A stretch of DNA of 64,000 bases. It comes from Neobacillus driksii (lineage in GTDB: Bacteria > Bacillota > Bacilli > Bacillales > Cytobacillaceae). How positions within the stretch are numbered: position 1 is the stretch's first letter; each line of letters opens with the position of its first letter. The stretch spans positions 310,001 to 374,000 of the forward strand of contig NZ_JACCBX010000005.1 in the NCBI RefSeq assembly GCF_013409995.1. Direction: 5' to 3'. Below, in pieces: positions 55,154-64,000 of this stretch. The notes under the pieces are model-generated. The model was not told where the DNA came from, did not search any database, and was given only the letters and a program-made list of their open reading frames with translations. A program made the position numbers and the translations under genes.

Positions 55154-55226
55154 TGGTGCCTGTCACCGAAAGGACCTTTCGGTGACAGGCACCGCTCGTG
55201 GACAGTGTCCACCTCAGGCGGACAGT
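55154..55226. repeat. Modular palindromic repeat, GGTGCCTGTCACC family, copy S2
   Basis: A perfect 19-bp inverted repeat (55154-55172 and 55174-55192, 1-nt loop), then GTGGACAGTGTCCAC and CCTCAGGCGGACAG. The same two modules appear in the opposite order at 58471-58520. Confidence 0.88.
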
Positions 55227-55264
55227 AAAAACAAAAATGGCCCCCTAAAGGAGCCACTTTAACA

Positions 55265-56935
55265 TTACATTTTTTCAGGTGCTGATACACCGATTAATGC
55301 AAGGGCATTGCGCAGTGTGATTTGAACGGTTTTAATTAACGCGAGGCGCGCCTTAGTGCGCTCCGGCTGCTCGCTGTCGAGCACTTTTTCTGCGTTGTAG
55401 AAGCTATGGAAGGTTGACGCTAGTTCCATGATATAGTTTGTAACACGGTGTGGCACTCGCTTCAATGCCGCCTCACCTACAGCCTGCGGGAACTCTCCAA
55501 GCTTTTTCAATAACTCAATTTCTTTTTCGGCACCGATTAAGGAGAAGTCAGCATTTTTATCAACTTTAATCCCCTGCTCTTCGCCTGAGCGGAGAATGCT
55601 GCAAATTCTTGCATGAGCGTATTGTGCATAATACACAGGATTTTCATTTGACTCTGACACAGCTAAATCCAAATCAAAGTCCATATGTGTATCCGAACTT
55701 CTCATTGCAAAGAAGTAACGAGTGGCGTCGAGGCCGACCTCATCGACCAAATCACGCATGGTTACAGCCTTACCGGTACGCTTACTCATTTTCATCTTCT
55801 CGCCGTTTTTATAAAGGTGAACAAGTTGAATGATTTCGACCTCGAGGGCATCTGCAGCATAGCCAAGGGACTGAATTGCTGCCTTCATCCGCGGAATATA
55901 TCCGTGGTGGTCCGCACCCCAAATATTGATCAGCTTTTCAAAGCCGCGGTCTAGCTTGTCCTTATGGTAAGCGATGTCTGGTGTCAAATACGTATACGAA
56001 CCATCCTGCTTAATGAGCACGCGGTCTTTATCGTCACCGAAATCTGTTGAACGCAGCCATGTTGCACCCTCTTCTTCATAAATATAGCCGCGCTCACGAA
56101 GCACTTTTAATGCCTCATCAATTTTTCCATTTTTATAAAGAGACGTTTCTGAGTACCATACATCAAACTTAACACGGAAATCCTCTAAGTCCTTTTGCAA
56201 TTTCGCCATTTCGTATTTCAAGCCGTATTCACGGAAGAACTCAAAACGCTCCTGCTCGTCGACATTCACATACTTATCGCCAAACTCTTCCGCCAGCGAC
56301 TTCCCAATCCCAATGATATCGGCACCATGGTAGCCATCCTCCGGCATTGGCTTTTCTTGACCAAGTGCCTGAAAATAACGTGCCTCAACAGACAATGCCA
56401 GATTATTAATCTGATTACCTGCGTCATTAATATAGTATTCACGGGAAACATCATAGCCAGCTTTTGCTAGAATATTGCAAAGCGAGTCACCAACTGCAGC
56501 ACCACGTGCATGGCCAAGGTGCAGGTCTCCTGTTGGGTTGGCTGAAACAAACTCGACTTGAACCTTCTGATTCCCGCCAACTGTAGTCTCTCCATACTTT
56601 TCCCCAGCTTCTATAACCGTCGGAATTAAATCCGTTAAGTACGCATTATTCATATAAAAATTGATGAACCCTGGACCCGCTAGTTCAATTTTTTCAATGG
56701 AAGCCTTTGAGCGGTCGAAATTTTCAATCAGTGCTTCCGCAATCATTCGGGGCGCTTTCTTAGCTACACGAGCAAGCTGCATTGCCATGTTGGTTGAATA
56801 ATCGCCGTGCGCCTTCTCCTTTGGAACCTCCAAAATCACATCTGGAATCTGCTCTTCCGTAGCAAGATTCGCCTTCACCACCGCAGCCCTAATTTCTTCT
56901 TTTAAACGACTTTGAACCTGTTCAACTATGTTCAT
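55265..56935 (-). CDS. argS: Arginyl-tRNA synthetase
   Basis: 556 residues. Class I signature HLGH in [25 protein letters not shown] in [13 protein letters not shown], and the N-terminal Add1 domain. Charges tRNA-Arg. Its start overlaps the ywiB stop by 4 bp. Confidence 0.98.
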   Translation of the reverse strand: MNIVEQVQSRLKEEIRAAVVKANLATEEQIPDVILEVPKEKAHGDYSTNMAMQLARVAKKAPRMIAEALIENFDRSKASIEKIELAGPGFINFYMNNAYLTDLIPTVIEAGEKYGETTVGGNQKVQVEFVSANPTGDLHLGHARGAAVGDSLCNILAKAGYDVSREYYINDAGNQINNLALSVEARYFQALGQEKPMPEDGYHGADIIGIGKSLAEEFGDKYVNVDEQERFEFFREYGLKYEMAKLQKDLEDFRVKFDVWYSETSLYKNGKIDEALKVLRERGYIYEEEGATWLRSTDFGDDKDRVLIKQDGSYTYLTPDIAYHKDKLDRGFEKLINIWGADHHGYIPRMKAAIQSLGYAADALEVEIIQLVHLYKNGEKMKMSKRTGKAVTMRDLVDEVGLDATRYFFAMRSSDTHMDFDLDLAVSESNENPVYYAQYAHARICSILRSGEEQGIKVDKNADFSLIGAEKEIELLKKLGEFPQAVGEAALKRVPHRVTNYIMELASTFHSFYNAEKVLDSEQPERTKARLALIKTVQITLRNALALIGVSAPEKM

Positions 56936-57351
56936 TTCTTCTCCTCCTGAAACGCTATTTCTAACTGATATGTACTTGTGGGAGCACCTTCCATTGAAAA
57001 ATCATAAACCACACCAAAGTGACCTTTACCATTTTCATAGGAATAATCTATTCTTTTTGCCTTTGTCACGGTTGCAAACTGTCCAAATGGCATTTCATAA
57101 CTGCCATTTAACTTACGATTCAATTCAAACGGCAAACGCATTTTTATTGCACCACCGCGTAAAATAAGGGCATCGTTATGTGCCATCTTCACAATTGTCC
57201 GGACACTTCCCTCTTCCACCGTTTCCTCATAACGAAGATAAGCACAATTTCCTTTTTCAAAGTATGTACCAAATACCATCAATTCAAAAGTCTCATCGTG
57301 ATCAATTGTGGTTTTCACGTTAATTTTTACAGGTACCTCAGGAATTGACAA
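56932..57351 (-). CDS. ywiB: YwiB family beta-barrel protein (DUF1934)
   Basis: About 139 residues. Start set at TTG 57351, because AAGGG lies 11 nt upstream; GTG 57363 touches that site. Beta-rich sequence ([36 protein letters not shown]) typical of DUF1934. Function unknown; coupled to argS by a 4-bp overlap, as in B. subtilis. Confidence 0.88.
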   Translation of the reverse strand: MSIPEVPVKINVKTTIDHDETFELMVFGTYFEKGNCAYLRYEETVEEGSVRTIVKMAHNDALILRGGAIKMRLPFELNRKLNGSYEMPFGQFATVTKAKRIDYSYENGKGHFGVVYDFSMEGAPTSTYQLEIAFQEEKK

Positions 57352-57450
57352 TGAAACGCACACCCTTTTTAAAAATGAACCTTATGCAGGTCCATTGAAA
57401 TTTCTAGTTAACACACTTTTCCTATTATACCTGTATAAAAGCCACAATTC

Positions 57451-57484
57451 AAAACATGCCTGCCCCGTGGTTGGGACAGGCACT
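57451..57484 (-). terminator. Terminator of speE-speB
   Basis: GCCTGCCCC/GGGACAGGC arms flank a short loop, followed on the minus strand by a U-rich stretch. It lies just behind speB. Confidence 0.8.
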
Positions 57485-57493
57485 GATATCAAA

Positions 57494-58366
57494 TTATTTC
57501 ACCCAGCCAAGAAGCATTTCACGGATCAGTTTACTCGCAGTGTTTGCTGTTTGCTCAGATGGGTCGTAAATTGGAGCCACTTCAACAAGGTCACAGCCAA
57601 CTACATTTACACCAGAGCGGGCAATTTCATGAATAGAAGCAAGCAGCTCTTTTGATGTAATTCCGCCAGCGTCAACTGTACCAGTTCCAGGCGCATGCGC
57701 AGGGTCCAAAACATCGATATCAATCGTTACATAAACAGGACGTCCAGCAAGCTCAGGAAGTATCTCTTTTAACGGCTGATGCACTTCAAATTTTGAAATA
57801 TGCATGCCGTTTTCTTTCGCCCATTGGAATTCTTCCCTCATCCCGGAACGAATCCCAAAGGAATAGACATTTTTCGGTCCGATATGTTCCGCAATTTTGC
57901 GGATCGGCGTGGAGTGGGATAATGGTTCACCTTCATAGTTTTCTCTAAGATCTGTATGGGCGTCCATATGAATGATCGCTAAATCAGGGTATTTCTTATA
58001 AACTGCCTTCATAACTGGCCAAGACACTAAGTGCTCGCCACCCATACCAAATGGAAACTTTCCAGCCGCTAGAACTTGATCGACGAAGTCCTCAATTAAA
58101 TCCAAGCTCTTTTGCGCATTTCCAAAAGGAAGTGGAATATCACCGGCATCAAAATATTTCACATCTTCCAGTTCACGATCTAGGTACGCGCTATATTCTT
58201 CTAAACCAATCGAAACCTCACGAATTCGAGCGGGACCAAAGCGTGACCCCGGACGATAGCTGACCGTCCAGTCCATCGGCATCCCGTAAAGTACAACCTG
58301 ACTCTCTTCAAAACTCGGATGACTCTTTATAAACACATTACCAGAATAAGTCTCATCAAAACGCAT
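57494..58366 (-). CDS. speB: Agmatinase
   Basis: 290 residues from ATG 58366 (GAGGG upstream). Ureohydrolase metal-binding motifs are GGEHLVS, DAHTDLR and TIDIDVLDPAHAPGTG. Hydrolyses agmatine to putrescine and urea. Paired with speE, as in B. subtilis, for spermidine synthesis. Confidence 0.97.
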   Translation of the reverse strand: MRFDETYSGNVFIKSHPSFEESQVVLYGMPMDWTVSYRPGSRFGPARIREVSIGLEEYSAYLDRELEDVKYFDAGDIPLPFGNAQKSLDLIEDFVDQVLAAGKFPFGMGGEHLVSWPVMKAVYKKYPDLAIIHMDAHTDLRENYEGEPLSHSTPIRKIAEHIGPKNVYSFGIRSGMREEFQWAKENGMHISKFEVHQPLKEILPELAGRPVYVTIDIDVLDPAHAPGTGTVDAGGITSKELLASIHEIARSGVNVVGCDLVEVAPIYDPSEQTANTASKLIREMLLGWVK

Positions 58367-58470
58367 GTTACTTCCCTCACTTCTATGTATTAACAAATCT
58401 TGATTTGATTTTTGGTCACTCTTAAGACCATCTGAGTGACCAAGAATCCCTTTTACAATGAATTTCGGTC

Positions 58471-58520
58471 ACTAACTGTCCGCCTCAGGTGGAAAGTGTC
58501 CACGGGCGGTGACAGGCACC
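58471..58520. repeat. Modular palindromic repeat, copy S3
   Basis: CTGTCCGCCTCAGGTGGA, then AGTGTCCACG and GGTGACAGGCACC. Same modules as S2 in inverted order, in the speE-speB gap. Confidence 0.8.
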
Positions 58521-58523
58521 GAA

Positions 58524-59351
58524 TTATTTCAATAAATCCCCCACAAACTTAGGTAATACAAATGCTGCTTTGTGCAGTTCTTTTGTGTAGTATTTGGTTT
58601 CGATTTCGTGGAAGCGGTCTTCGCTTACTTCGAGTGGGTCGTATTGTTTGGATCCGATGGTGAACGCCCATAGTCCGCTTGGGTATGTAGGGATGTTTGC
58701 TACATATAGACGGGTGATTGGAAAGATTTCGCGAACATCACGCTGTACGCTACGGATCAAATCCGCTTTAAACCAAGGGTTATCGGACTGTGCTACAAAA
58801 ATACCATCTTCTTTTAAGGCATTAGAAATCCCAGCGTAGAATCCTTTTGTAAATAAGTTCACTGCAGGGCCTACCGGCTCAGTCGAGTCAACCATAATCA
58901 CGTCATACTCATTCTGACTTTTTGCGATATGCATAAAGCCGTCATCGACGCGGACATCAACACGAGGGTCATCCAGCTTCCCAGCGATCTCAGGTAAAAA
59001 CTTTTTAGAATACTCGATTACCTTTCCATCGATATCAACGAGCGTTGCCTTTTTAACACTTGGGTGCTTTAAAACTTCGCGAATCACGCCGCCATCGCCG
59101 CCGCCGACGACTAAAACGTTCTCTGGGTTTGGATGTGTAAACAAAGGAACATGTGCCACCATTTCATGATAAACGAACTCATCTTTAACAGAAGTCATAA
59201 CCATGTCATCTAATAGAAGCATATTGCCCCATTCTTCTGTTTCCACCATATCAAGCTTTTGGAATTCAGTTTGTTCGGTATGTAAAGTTTTATTTATTTT
59301 CATGGTGATGCCAAAGTTTTCAGTTTGCTTTTCTGTAAACCAAATTGCCAT
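58524..59351 (-). CDS. speE: Spermidine synthase
   Basis: 275 residues from ATG 59351; GGAGG is 9 nt upstream, whereas the ATG at 59360 abuts it. SAM-like binding site [18 protein letters not shown] and catalytic [15 protein letters not shown]. Transfers an aminopropyl group from decarboxylated SAM to putrescine. Confidence 0.97.
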   Translation of the reverse strand: MAIWFTEKQTENFGITMKINKTLHTEQTEFQKLDMVETEEWGNMLLLDDMVMTSVKDEFVYHEMVAHVPLFTHPNPENVLVVGGGDGGVIREVLKHPSVKKATLVDIDGKVIEYSKKFLPEIAGKLDDPRVDVRVDDGFMHIAKSQNEYDVIMVDSTEPVGPAVNLFTKGFYAGISNALKEDGIFVAQSDNPWFKADLIRSVQRDVREIFPITRLYVANIPTYPSGLWAFTIGSKQYDPLEVSEDRFHEIETKYYTKELHKAAFVLPKFVGDLLK

Positions 59352-59570
59352 GTTCATCATCCTCCGATTTATTATCGTAACACCCTCATTACTATGAATT
59401 CATTCCATTTTTATGGTACCCAAACTATTGAATTACAAACACAAAGAAAAGTCTAGCATAATCTATCAAATTTTCTAGAAATATTTTCTTTTTACTAGTT
59501 TAAAAACACTCACTTCTTTCAATACTGTAACTATGGATATTTTTACATATTGGCGAAGGAGGGTATTGCT

Positions 59571-61640
59571 GTGGAAGTAATGACGAATCATGGATTTCGA
59601 AAAACAATAAAATACTTGCGTGCCTTTATTATCATTAGTTTGCTAGGCTTCGGCTGCATGATGCTTGTTTTTCTAGGGATTCTTGGTTATGCCAAAATTC
59701 TTGGCGCACCGCCGTTAGCTGTCCCGCAATCTACTCTGTTCTTTGCCAGTGATGGGACGTTGATCGGTGAGAGCAATAGCGGTCAAAAGCGATACTGGGT
59801 TCCCCTTGAGGAAATCTCACCAGATTTAATCAATGCCACCGTCTCCATTGAAGATAAAAACTTTTATGAACATAGTGGCTTCGACTATAAACGAATTGTT
59901 GGTGCCATCCTTGCCGATATAAAGGCAGGGGCAAAGGTACAAGGCGCCAGCACGATCACCCAGCAATACGCACGAAATCTGTTCCTTGAGCATGACAAAA
60001 CATGGTCACGGAAATTGCATGAAGCTTTTTATGCAATTCGGATTGAAATGTATTATTCGAAAGAAGAAATCCTCGAAGGCTATTTAAACACCATTTATTA
60101 CGGTAATGGTGCATATGGCGTACAAGCAGCCAGCCAATTTTATTATGGAAAAAATGCTTCTGAGCTATCCTTGTCAGAAAGCGCAATGTTAGCTGGTGTT
60201 CCTAAAGGTCCGAGTTACTATTCGCCGCTGGAATCATTAGAAAATGCTACAAAGCGACAAGGAATTATTTTAAACGCAATGGCAGAAAATGGCTATATTA
60301 AAAAAGAAACGGCTCAAAAGGCAAAGGAAACGCCCCTTACATTTGTGGGTGAACATCCACATAGGCGAGTGGAGGCAGCACCTTATTTTCAAGATGCTGT
60401 AAAAAATGCTTTAAAAAATCAACTCAAACTAGACGACCGCACCATTGCTCTTGGCGGTTTAAAAGTCTATACAACACTCGACCTAAAACAGCAGCAAGAG
60501 GCGGAAAAACAAATTCAAGAAACCATCGCAAGTGAATCTGAAATCCAAATTGGTTTCATCGCTATGGACCCGAAAAACGGTTATGTAAAAGCGATGGTCG
60601 GCGGTCGCAATTATGAACAAAGTCCGTTTAATCGGGCCGTTCAAGCAGTTAGACAACCAGGCTCGACGATAAAACCAATCTTGTACTACGCAGCGCTTAG
60701 TCAAGGTTTTACGCCATCCTCTACGATGAGAAGTGAACTAACCACCTTTAAGTTGGATGATGGCAAAACAGAATACTCGCCGCATAACTTTAATAATAAG
60801 TATGCGGATGGAGAGATTACACTAGCTCAGGCCCTTGCCGTGTCTGATAACATTTATGCTGTTAAAACACACTTATTTATGGGCGCTGAAACACTCATTA
60901 AAAATGTTAAAAAGTTTGGTATCTCAACAAAAATGGATAAGGTTCCATCACTGGCTCTTGGTACCTCTGGCGTTCGGGTCATTGACATGGCAAATGCCTA
61001 CAGTCTATTTGCCAATGGCGGTAAAAAAGTAACCCCGACACTTATTACAAGAGTAGAAGATTATAATGGGGATGTTATTTTTGAAAGTAACAATGAACCC
61101 GAAAAGGTACTTGACCCAGCTAAATCCTTTGTCATGACACATATGATGACTGGCATGTTCGATAAAAAGCTAAACGGATATGCGAAAGTAACGGGTAACT
61201 CCCTAATTGATGAGATCACACGGCCATATGCTGGTAAATCTGGCTCTACCGAAACAGACAGCTGGATGATTGGTTATACACCGCAGCTGGTTACGGCAGT
61301 TTGGGCTGGTCATGATGTTGGAAAGCCGATTACCCTTACCGCTGAAAAAAGCTACGCCAAAAGGATCTGGGTAAACTTTATGGAGGAATCGTTAGAAGGT
61401 AAGCCAGTCAAGGCATTTACCCCGCCGAAAGAGGGAGTTGTAGGTGTTTACGTTAATCCGGAAAACGGCAAGCTTGCATCAAAGAATTGCCCGGTCCGCC
61501 GCTTTACCTATTTTGTCGCTGGTACCGAACCGACAGAATACTGTACCGATCATCTAGACCATAAAAAAGATAAACCGATAGAAAAGAAACAGGAAACAAA
61601 GGACCCTTGGTATAAGAAAATTTTTAATTGGGGCGCCTAG
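59571..61640 (+). CDS. pbpG: Class A penicillin-binding protein PbpG-like
   Basis: 689 residues from GTG 59571 (AAGGAGG 8 nt upstream). One N-terminal membrane helix (LRAFIIISLLGFGCMMLVFLG), a glycosyltransferase domain with SIEDKNFYEHSGFD and STITQQYARNLFL, then a transpeptidase with SxxK in QPGSTIKPILYY, SDN in VSDNIYAV and KSGSTETDSW. Polymerises and crosslinks peptidoglycan. B. subtilis PbpG (YwhE) at this position is sigma-F/G-dependent and acts on spore wall. Confidence 0.95.
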   Translation: MEVMTNHGFRKTIKYLRAFIIISLLGFGCMMLVFLGILGYAKILGAPPLAVPQSTLFFASDGTLIGESNSGQKRYWVPLEEISPDLINATVSIEDKNFYEHSGFDYKRIVGAILADIKAGAKVQGASTITQQYARNLFLEHDKTWSRKLHEAFYAIRIEMYYSKEEILEGYLNTIYYGNGAYGVQAASQFYYGKNASELSLSESAMLAGVPKGPSYYSPLESLENATKRQGIILNAMAENGYIKKETAQKAKETPLTFVGEHPHRRVEAAPYFQDAVKNALKNQLKLDDRTIALGGLKVYTTLDLKQQQEAEKQIQETIASESEIQIGFIAMDPKNGYVKAMVGGRNYEQSPFNRAVQAVRQPGSTIKPILYYAALSQGFTPSSTMRSELTTFKLDDGKTEYSPHNFNNKYADGEITLAQALAVSDNIYAVKTHLFMGAETLIKNVKKFGISTKMDKVPSLALGTSGVRVIDMANAYSLFANGGKKVTPTLITRVEDYNGDVIFESNNEPEKVLDPAKSFVMTHMMTGMFDKKLNGYAKVTGNSLIDEITRPYAGKSGSTETDSWMIGYTPQLVTAVWAGHDVGKPITLTAEKSYAKRIWVNFMEESLEGKPVKAFTPPKEGVVGVYVNPENGKLASKNCPVRRFTYFVAGTEPTEYCTDHLDHKKDKPIEKKQETKDPWYKKIFNWGA

Positions 61641-61662
61641 GCGCTGTAGCTGGATTAAATGG

Positions 61663-61697
61663 AAAAAGCTCTGGAGTATTGTCCCCAGAGCTTTTTC
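61663..61697 (+). terminator. Terminator of pbpG
   Basis: AAAAAGCTCTGG/CCAGAGCTTTTT 12-bp stem, usable on both strands, between pbpG and ywhD. A short GGCGCCTAGGCGC remnant of the 120-bp element precedes it. Confidence 0.85.
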
Positions 61698-61774
61698 CTG
61701 TCCTAGTCTTACAGTGTTTACACACTGCATATATTTTACAACTTTTCGTCAAAAATTGCTATTGTAAAAAATTA

Positions 61775-62287
61775 TTATTCGACAGCTAAGCCTTTTTTTA
61801 ACTCTTCCGCTGAGTTGTTCCACATTTCTTGATTGTGATTATGGAGAAAATCAGACAGGATTTTTTTCGATTTATCATCCATATGATCGACGATAATATG
61901 ACGCTTCAATGACTTATCCATCCTGTTTACGTGCTCAGGAAGTGATTTATAGCCACGGCGGATTTCACGATCCACCGTCATTTCACAGGCAGTCACTCCA
62001 GCATAATAAGGACCCTCTTGCTTCCTATCCACTGTCACCCATACCAGCCAGTACGGTTTCGCGTTGGGAACCTCTTCCTTGGTCTTAAGGAATTTAATTC
62101 CTTTTTCAACCACACTGCGCGCATGCATCGCTCCAACATCAATAACCGCGTCACCGGCTTCGACATCAATAATCACCGGAGAAACATTATCAAGGCTCAA
62201 CGCTCCCTTGCCAAAGCCTTTATGTCCATCTGTCGGGTCGGGTTTTATAATATTAAAGCCAAGTGGTTTTTTCTTATTTTCTTCCAT
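61775..62287 (-). CDS. ywhD: YwhD family protein
   Basis: 170 residues. Conserved Bacillus protein of unknown function; visible features are a basic N-terminus (EENKKKPLGFNIIKPD), GDAVIDVGAMHARSVVE and YYAGVTACEMTVDREIRRG. No signal peptide or membrane helix. Lies 20 bp after ywhC. Confidence 0.88.
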   Translation of the reverse strand: MEENKKKPLGFNIIKPDPTDGHKGFGKGALSLDNVSPVIIDVEAGDAVIDVGAMHARSVVEKGIKFLKTKEEVPNAKPYWLVWVTVDRKQEGPYYAGVTACEMTVDREIRRGYKSLPEHVNRMDKSLKRHIIVDHMDDKSKKILSDFLHNHNQEMWNNSAEELKKGLAVE

Positions 62288-62307
62288 TAACTCAGTAACC
62301 TCCTATG

Positions 62308-62970
62308 TTAAAAAAACAAATTATAAAAGAAATTATTTAAACCTTCCCATATCCCGGGAATAATAAATTGGAAAATTGGGTCAATCGTGTAGTTACCAAG
62401 AGGAGTAATGACAAGAATTAAAAAGAGCAATACGCCGTACTGTTCGTATTGAGTCATTTTTGCCCGAATATGGTTTGGAGCTAAATCCTCCACGATTCGA
62501 TAGCCATCCAATGGTGGAAACGGCAATAAGTTAAAGACAAACAGCACCAGATTAAGCCAGTTAAAGATCTCAAAAAATTCAAAAATACCTGGAAGAGTTA
62601 CAGCTAATTGTGTCCGGGCTAATCCAAATGCGATAAAAAAACCAAGTGCTGCCAGAACAAGATTACTAAGAGGACCAGCTACAGAAACTAATATACCTGC
62701 TAGACGCGGTTTTTTAAAGAAAAAACGGTTAACTGGCACCGGACGAGCCCAGCCGAATCCGGCAATAAAAATTAAAATTGTACCAAATGGATCAAGGTGC
62801 TTCAGCGGATTCAACGTCAAACGTCCCTGCTTTTGTGCTGTATGATCTCCAAACTTATAGGCCACATAGGCATGTGCAAATTCATGAAACGTAAACGCAA
62901 TCATTAATGTAATCGCGACATAGGGAATTTCCCTTAATGAATATGCAAGAAATCCTTCAAATTCTTCCAC
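62308..62970 (-). CDS. ywhC: Site-2 protease family membrane metalloprotease (YwhC)
   Basis: 220 residues from GTG 62970. Zinc motif HEFAH in FTFHEFAHAYVAYKFGDHTA and the second-ligand segment NLLPFPPLDGYRI within a multi-helix protein of M50 type. Likely cleaves membrane-embedded substrates; the target is unknown. Confidence 0.9.
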   Translation of the reverse strand: MEEFEGFLAYSLREIPYVAITLMIAFTFHEFAHAYVAYKFGDHTAQKQGRLTLNPLKHLDPFGTILIFIAGFGWARPVPVNRFFFKKPRLAGILVSVAGPLSNLVLAALGFFIAFGLARTQLAVTLPGIFEFFEIFNWLNLVLFVFNLLPFPPLDGYRIVEDLAPNHIRAKMTQYEQYGVLLFLILVITPLGNYTIDPIFQFIIPGIWEGLNNFFYNLFF

Positions 62971-63079
62971 ATTAGTTTCCCCATTTCCCCTCTTTTTTCC
63001 TATAAGTATACCTTAAACTGGATATAAAATGAAAATGTTTGCTAAACTATCCTTGAAGTGATAAAAGGAGGAATACATA

Positions 63080-63265
63080 ATGCCATATGTGACGGTTAAA
63101 ATGCTTCCAGGACGTACTGACGATCAAAAAAGAGCACTTGTTGCAAAGGTAACGGATGCTGTCAGTGAAACGACGGGCGCTCCAAAAGAAGCGGTTGTTG
63201 TTTTTATTGAAGAAATGCAGAAAGAACATTACGGTGTTGCTGGTGTAAGAGCAAGCGACAAATAG
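63080..63265 (+). CDS. ywhB: 4-oxalocrotonate tautomerase family protein
   Basis: 61 residues. Starts MPYVTVKMLPGR; after Met removal Pro1 is the catalytic base. The typical Arg region follows (DDQKRALVAKVTDAV). Small homohexameric enzymes with broad tautomerase activity. AAAGGAGG upstream of ATG. Natural substrate unknown. Confidence 0.93.
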   Translation: MPYVTVKMLPGRTDDQKRALVAKVTDAVSETTGAPKEAVVVFIEEMQKEHYGVAGVRASDK

Positions 63266-63293
63266 TAAAAAAGCTAAGCGCCCATTAGTGTTC

Positions 63294-63411
63294 AGCTGCA
63301 GCGCCTAGGGGCTCGGGGTCATAAGCCAATCCGTCAAGAAGGTTAAAGAACAACCTTCTCGCCGGCTCGTCTTATGCCTGTCGCCCCTGTGCAAGGCGCT
63401 TTCGCATTTCT
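63294..63411. repeat. 120-bp palindromic element, copy R7
   Basis: TTCAGCTGCAGCGCCTAGGG to GCAAGGCGCTTTCGC, with the AAGGTT-AACCTT centre intact. Lies between the tautomerase gene and ywgA, which converge. Confidence 0.9.
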
Positions 63412-63919
63412 AATGGAGCTTAGCTTTTCCTTTTAATGCCTCAATATAGGCATAGGCTTGATCGATTTCTTCTTCTGTATAGCGCTGACTGCTTTTTAAC
63501 GTAAATACTTTGTCGGTTACTTCTTCTTTCGATAGATTATCAAAATATAAAACCGTCGAAACAAGCTCGAGAAATCTAGCATTCTGTTCGTTCATGTCTT
63601 CAAGACAATCTTGTAAAAATGGCATTTCGACTTCATTTAAGCTCAAAAACTCTTTGCCTGTATCTGTCAGGGTATAGCGATATTGAAAATAACCGCCTTT
63701 TTTCTCCTTGATTTCATTGAGAAAGCCCATATTGCACAGCTCTTCGACCCTTAGTGTCAGCTCTTCAGAATATGGACCATAAAAATGAAACTGAAACCGC
63801 TCATGAAACGGAAAGGACACCTTTTTTGCAATATATATCATCTTCTGCAGCTTTTTTCTCCCGATGATTTCTCCGGATACTAAAACAGCCTGCATCAGCT
63901 TAGCATGATCTTTTAACAA
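63410..63919 (-). CDS. ywgA: YwgA family protein
   Basis: 169 residues from TTG 63919 with AGGAG about 10 nt upstream. Has the HTH-like opening MLKDHAKLMQAVLVSGEIIGRKKLQKMIYI and the YwgA-type FYGPYSEEL segment (shared with antitoxin-associated DUF4065-like folds). Its function is unknown. Its end touches element R7. Confidence 0.88.
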   Translation of the reverse strand: MLKDHAKLMQAVLVSGEIIGRKKLQKMIYIAKKVSFPFHERFQFHFYGPYSEELTLRVEELCNMGFLNEIKEKKGGYFQYRYTLTDTGKEFLSLNEVEMPFLQDCLEDMNEQNARFLELVSTVLYFDNLSKEEVTDKVFTLKSSQRYTEEEIDQAYAYIEALKGKAKLH

Positions 63920-63936
63920 CGCTCGTCATCTCCTAC

Positions 63937-64000
63937 TCACAGGTTTATCTCTAATAGGGTACGTATTTGTTTTTTTAACTCTTTTTCAGTGGATTCGTCG
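63937..64000 (-). CDS. C-terminal end of an upstream gene (partial)
   Basis: The window's right edge cuts a minus-strand frame that ends ...DESTEKELKKQIRTLLEINL at TGA 63937-63939, 17 bp before ywgA. B. subtilis has the HD-domain gene ywfO here, which would fit, but 20 residues are too few to identify. Confidence 0.5.
   Translation of the reverse strand, partial: DESTEKELKKQIRTLLEINL

Overview
The window is a stretch of low-GC Gram-positive chromosome from an endospore-forming member of the Bacillaceae. Gene content and order closely follow the Bacillus subtilis block atp - upp - glyA - ywlG/rpiB/ywlE/mntP/ywlC/ywlB - spoIIR - prmC/prfA - tdk - rpmE - rho - glpX - murA - fba - spo0F - pyrG - rpoE - (ywj) - argS - speBE - pbpG - ywhDCB - ywgA. 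A germinant-receptor operon, two small acid-soluble spore proteins, spoIIR, spo0F and a YhcN-type lipoprotein mark a spore former. The species cannot be named from sequence alone; a Neobacillus- or Mesobacillus-like bacillus is a guess.

Layout. 1-3.1 kb: a fructosamine (frlB/frlO-like) utilisation locus plus a HAD hydrolase, which appear to share an operator. 3.2-7.3 kb: gerB-gerA-gerC germinant receptor operon ending in a 54-residue membrane protein. 7.4-14.8 kb: the complete F1Fo ATP synthase operon with its promoter. 15-18.3 kb: a secreted subtilase overlapping a NERD-domain gene. 18.5-25.1 kb: the upp/glyA/ywl block, with a DnaA-box cluster at ywlC-ywlB. 25.1-30.1 kb: sporulation genes, prfA/prmC, and a gene-free 0.8 kb array of 52-bp repeats. 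30.2-40.5 kb: tdk, rpmE, rho, glpX, murA, fba, spo0F, ywjG, pyrG (with a CTP-type attenuator) and rpoE. 41-52.2 kb: an acyl-CoA module (icmF, TetR regulator, two acyl-CoA dehydrogenases, hbd, thiolase, fadF) with two matching TetR-type operators and a cre box. 52.4-64 kb: clsB, uvsE, sspH, argS, ywiB, speB, speE, pbpG, ywhD, ywhC, a tautomerase, ywgA and the end of one more gene.

Most genes are housekeeping and lie on the minus strand. The unusual material is intergenic. Three dispersed arrays of exactly five 21-bp units share one terminal sequence, and they sit just behind upp, pyrG and thl. A fourth array with the same 21-bp period but other words lies between the two acyl-CoA dehydrogenase genes. 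A 15.8-copy array of 52-bp units has no length variation. There are also at least seven copies or remnants of a roughly 120-bp palindromic element, a 133-bp element with 14-bp perfect terminal inverted repeats, and a modular family carrying GGTGACAGGCACC. Both array periods are close to whole numbers of helical turns. I see no CRISPR array, prophage, transposase gene, rRNA or tRNA.
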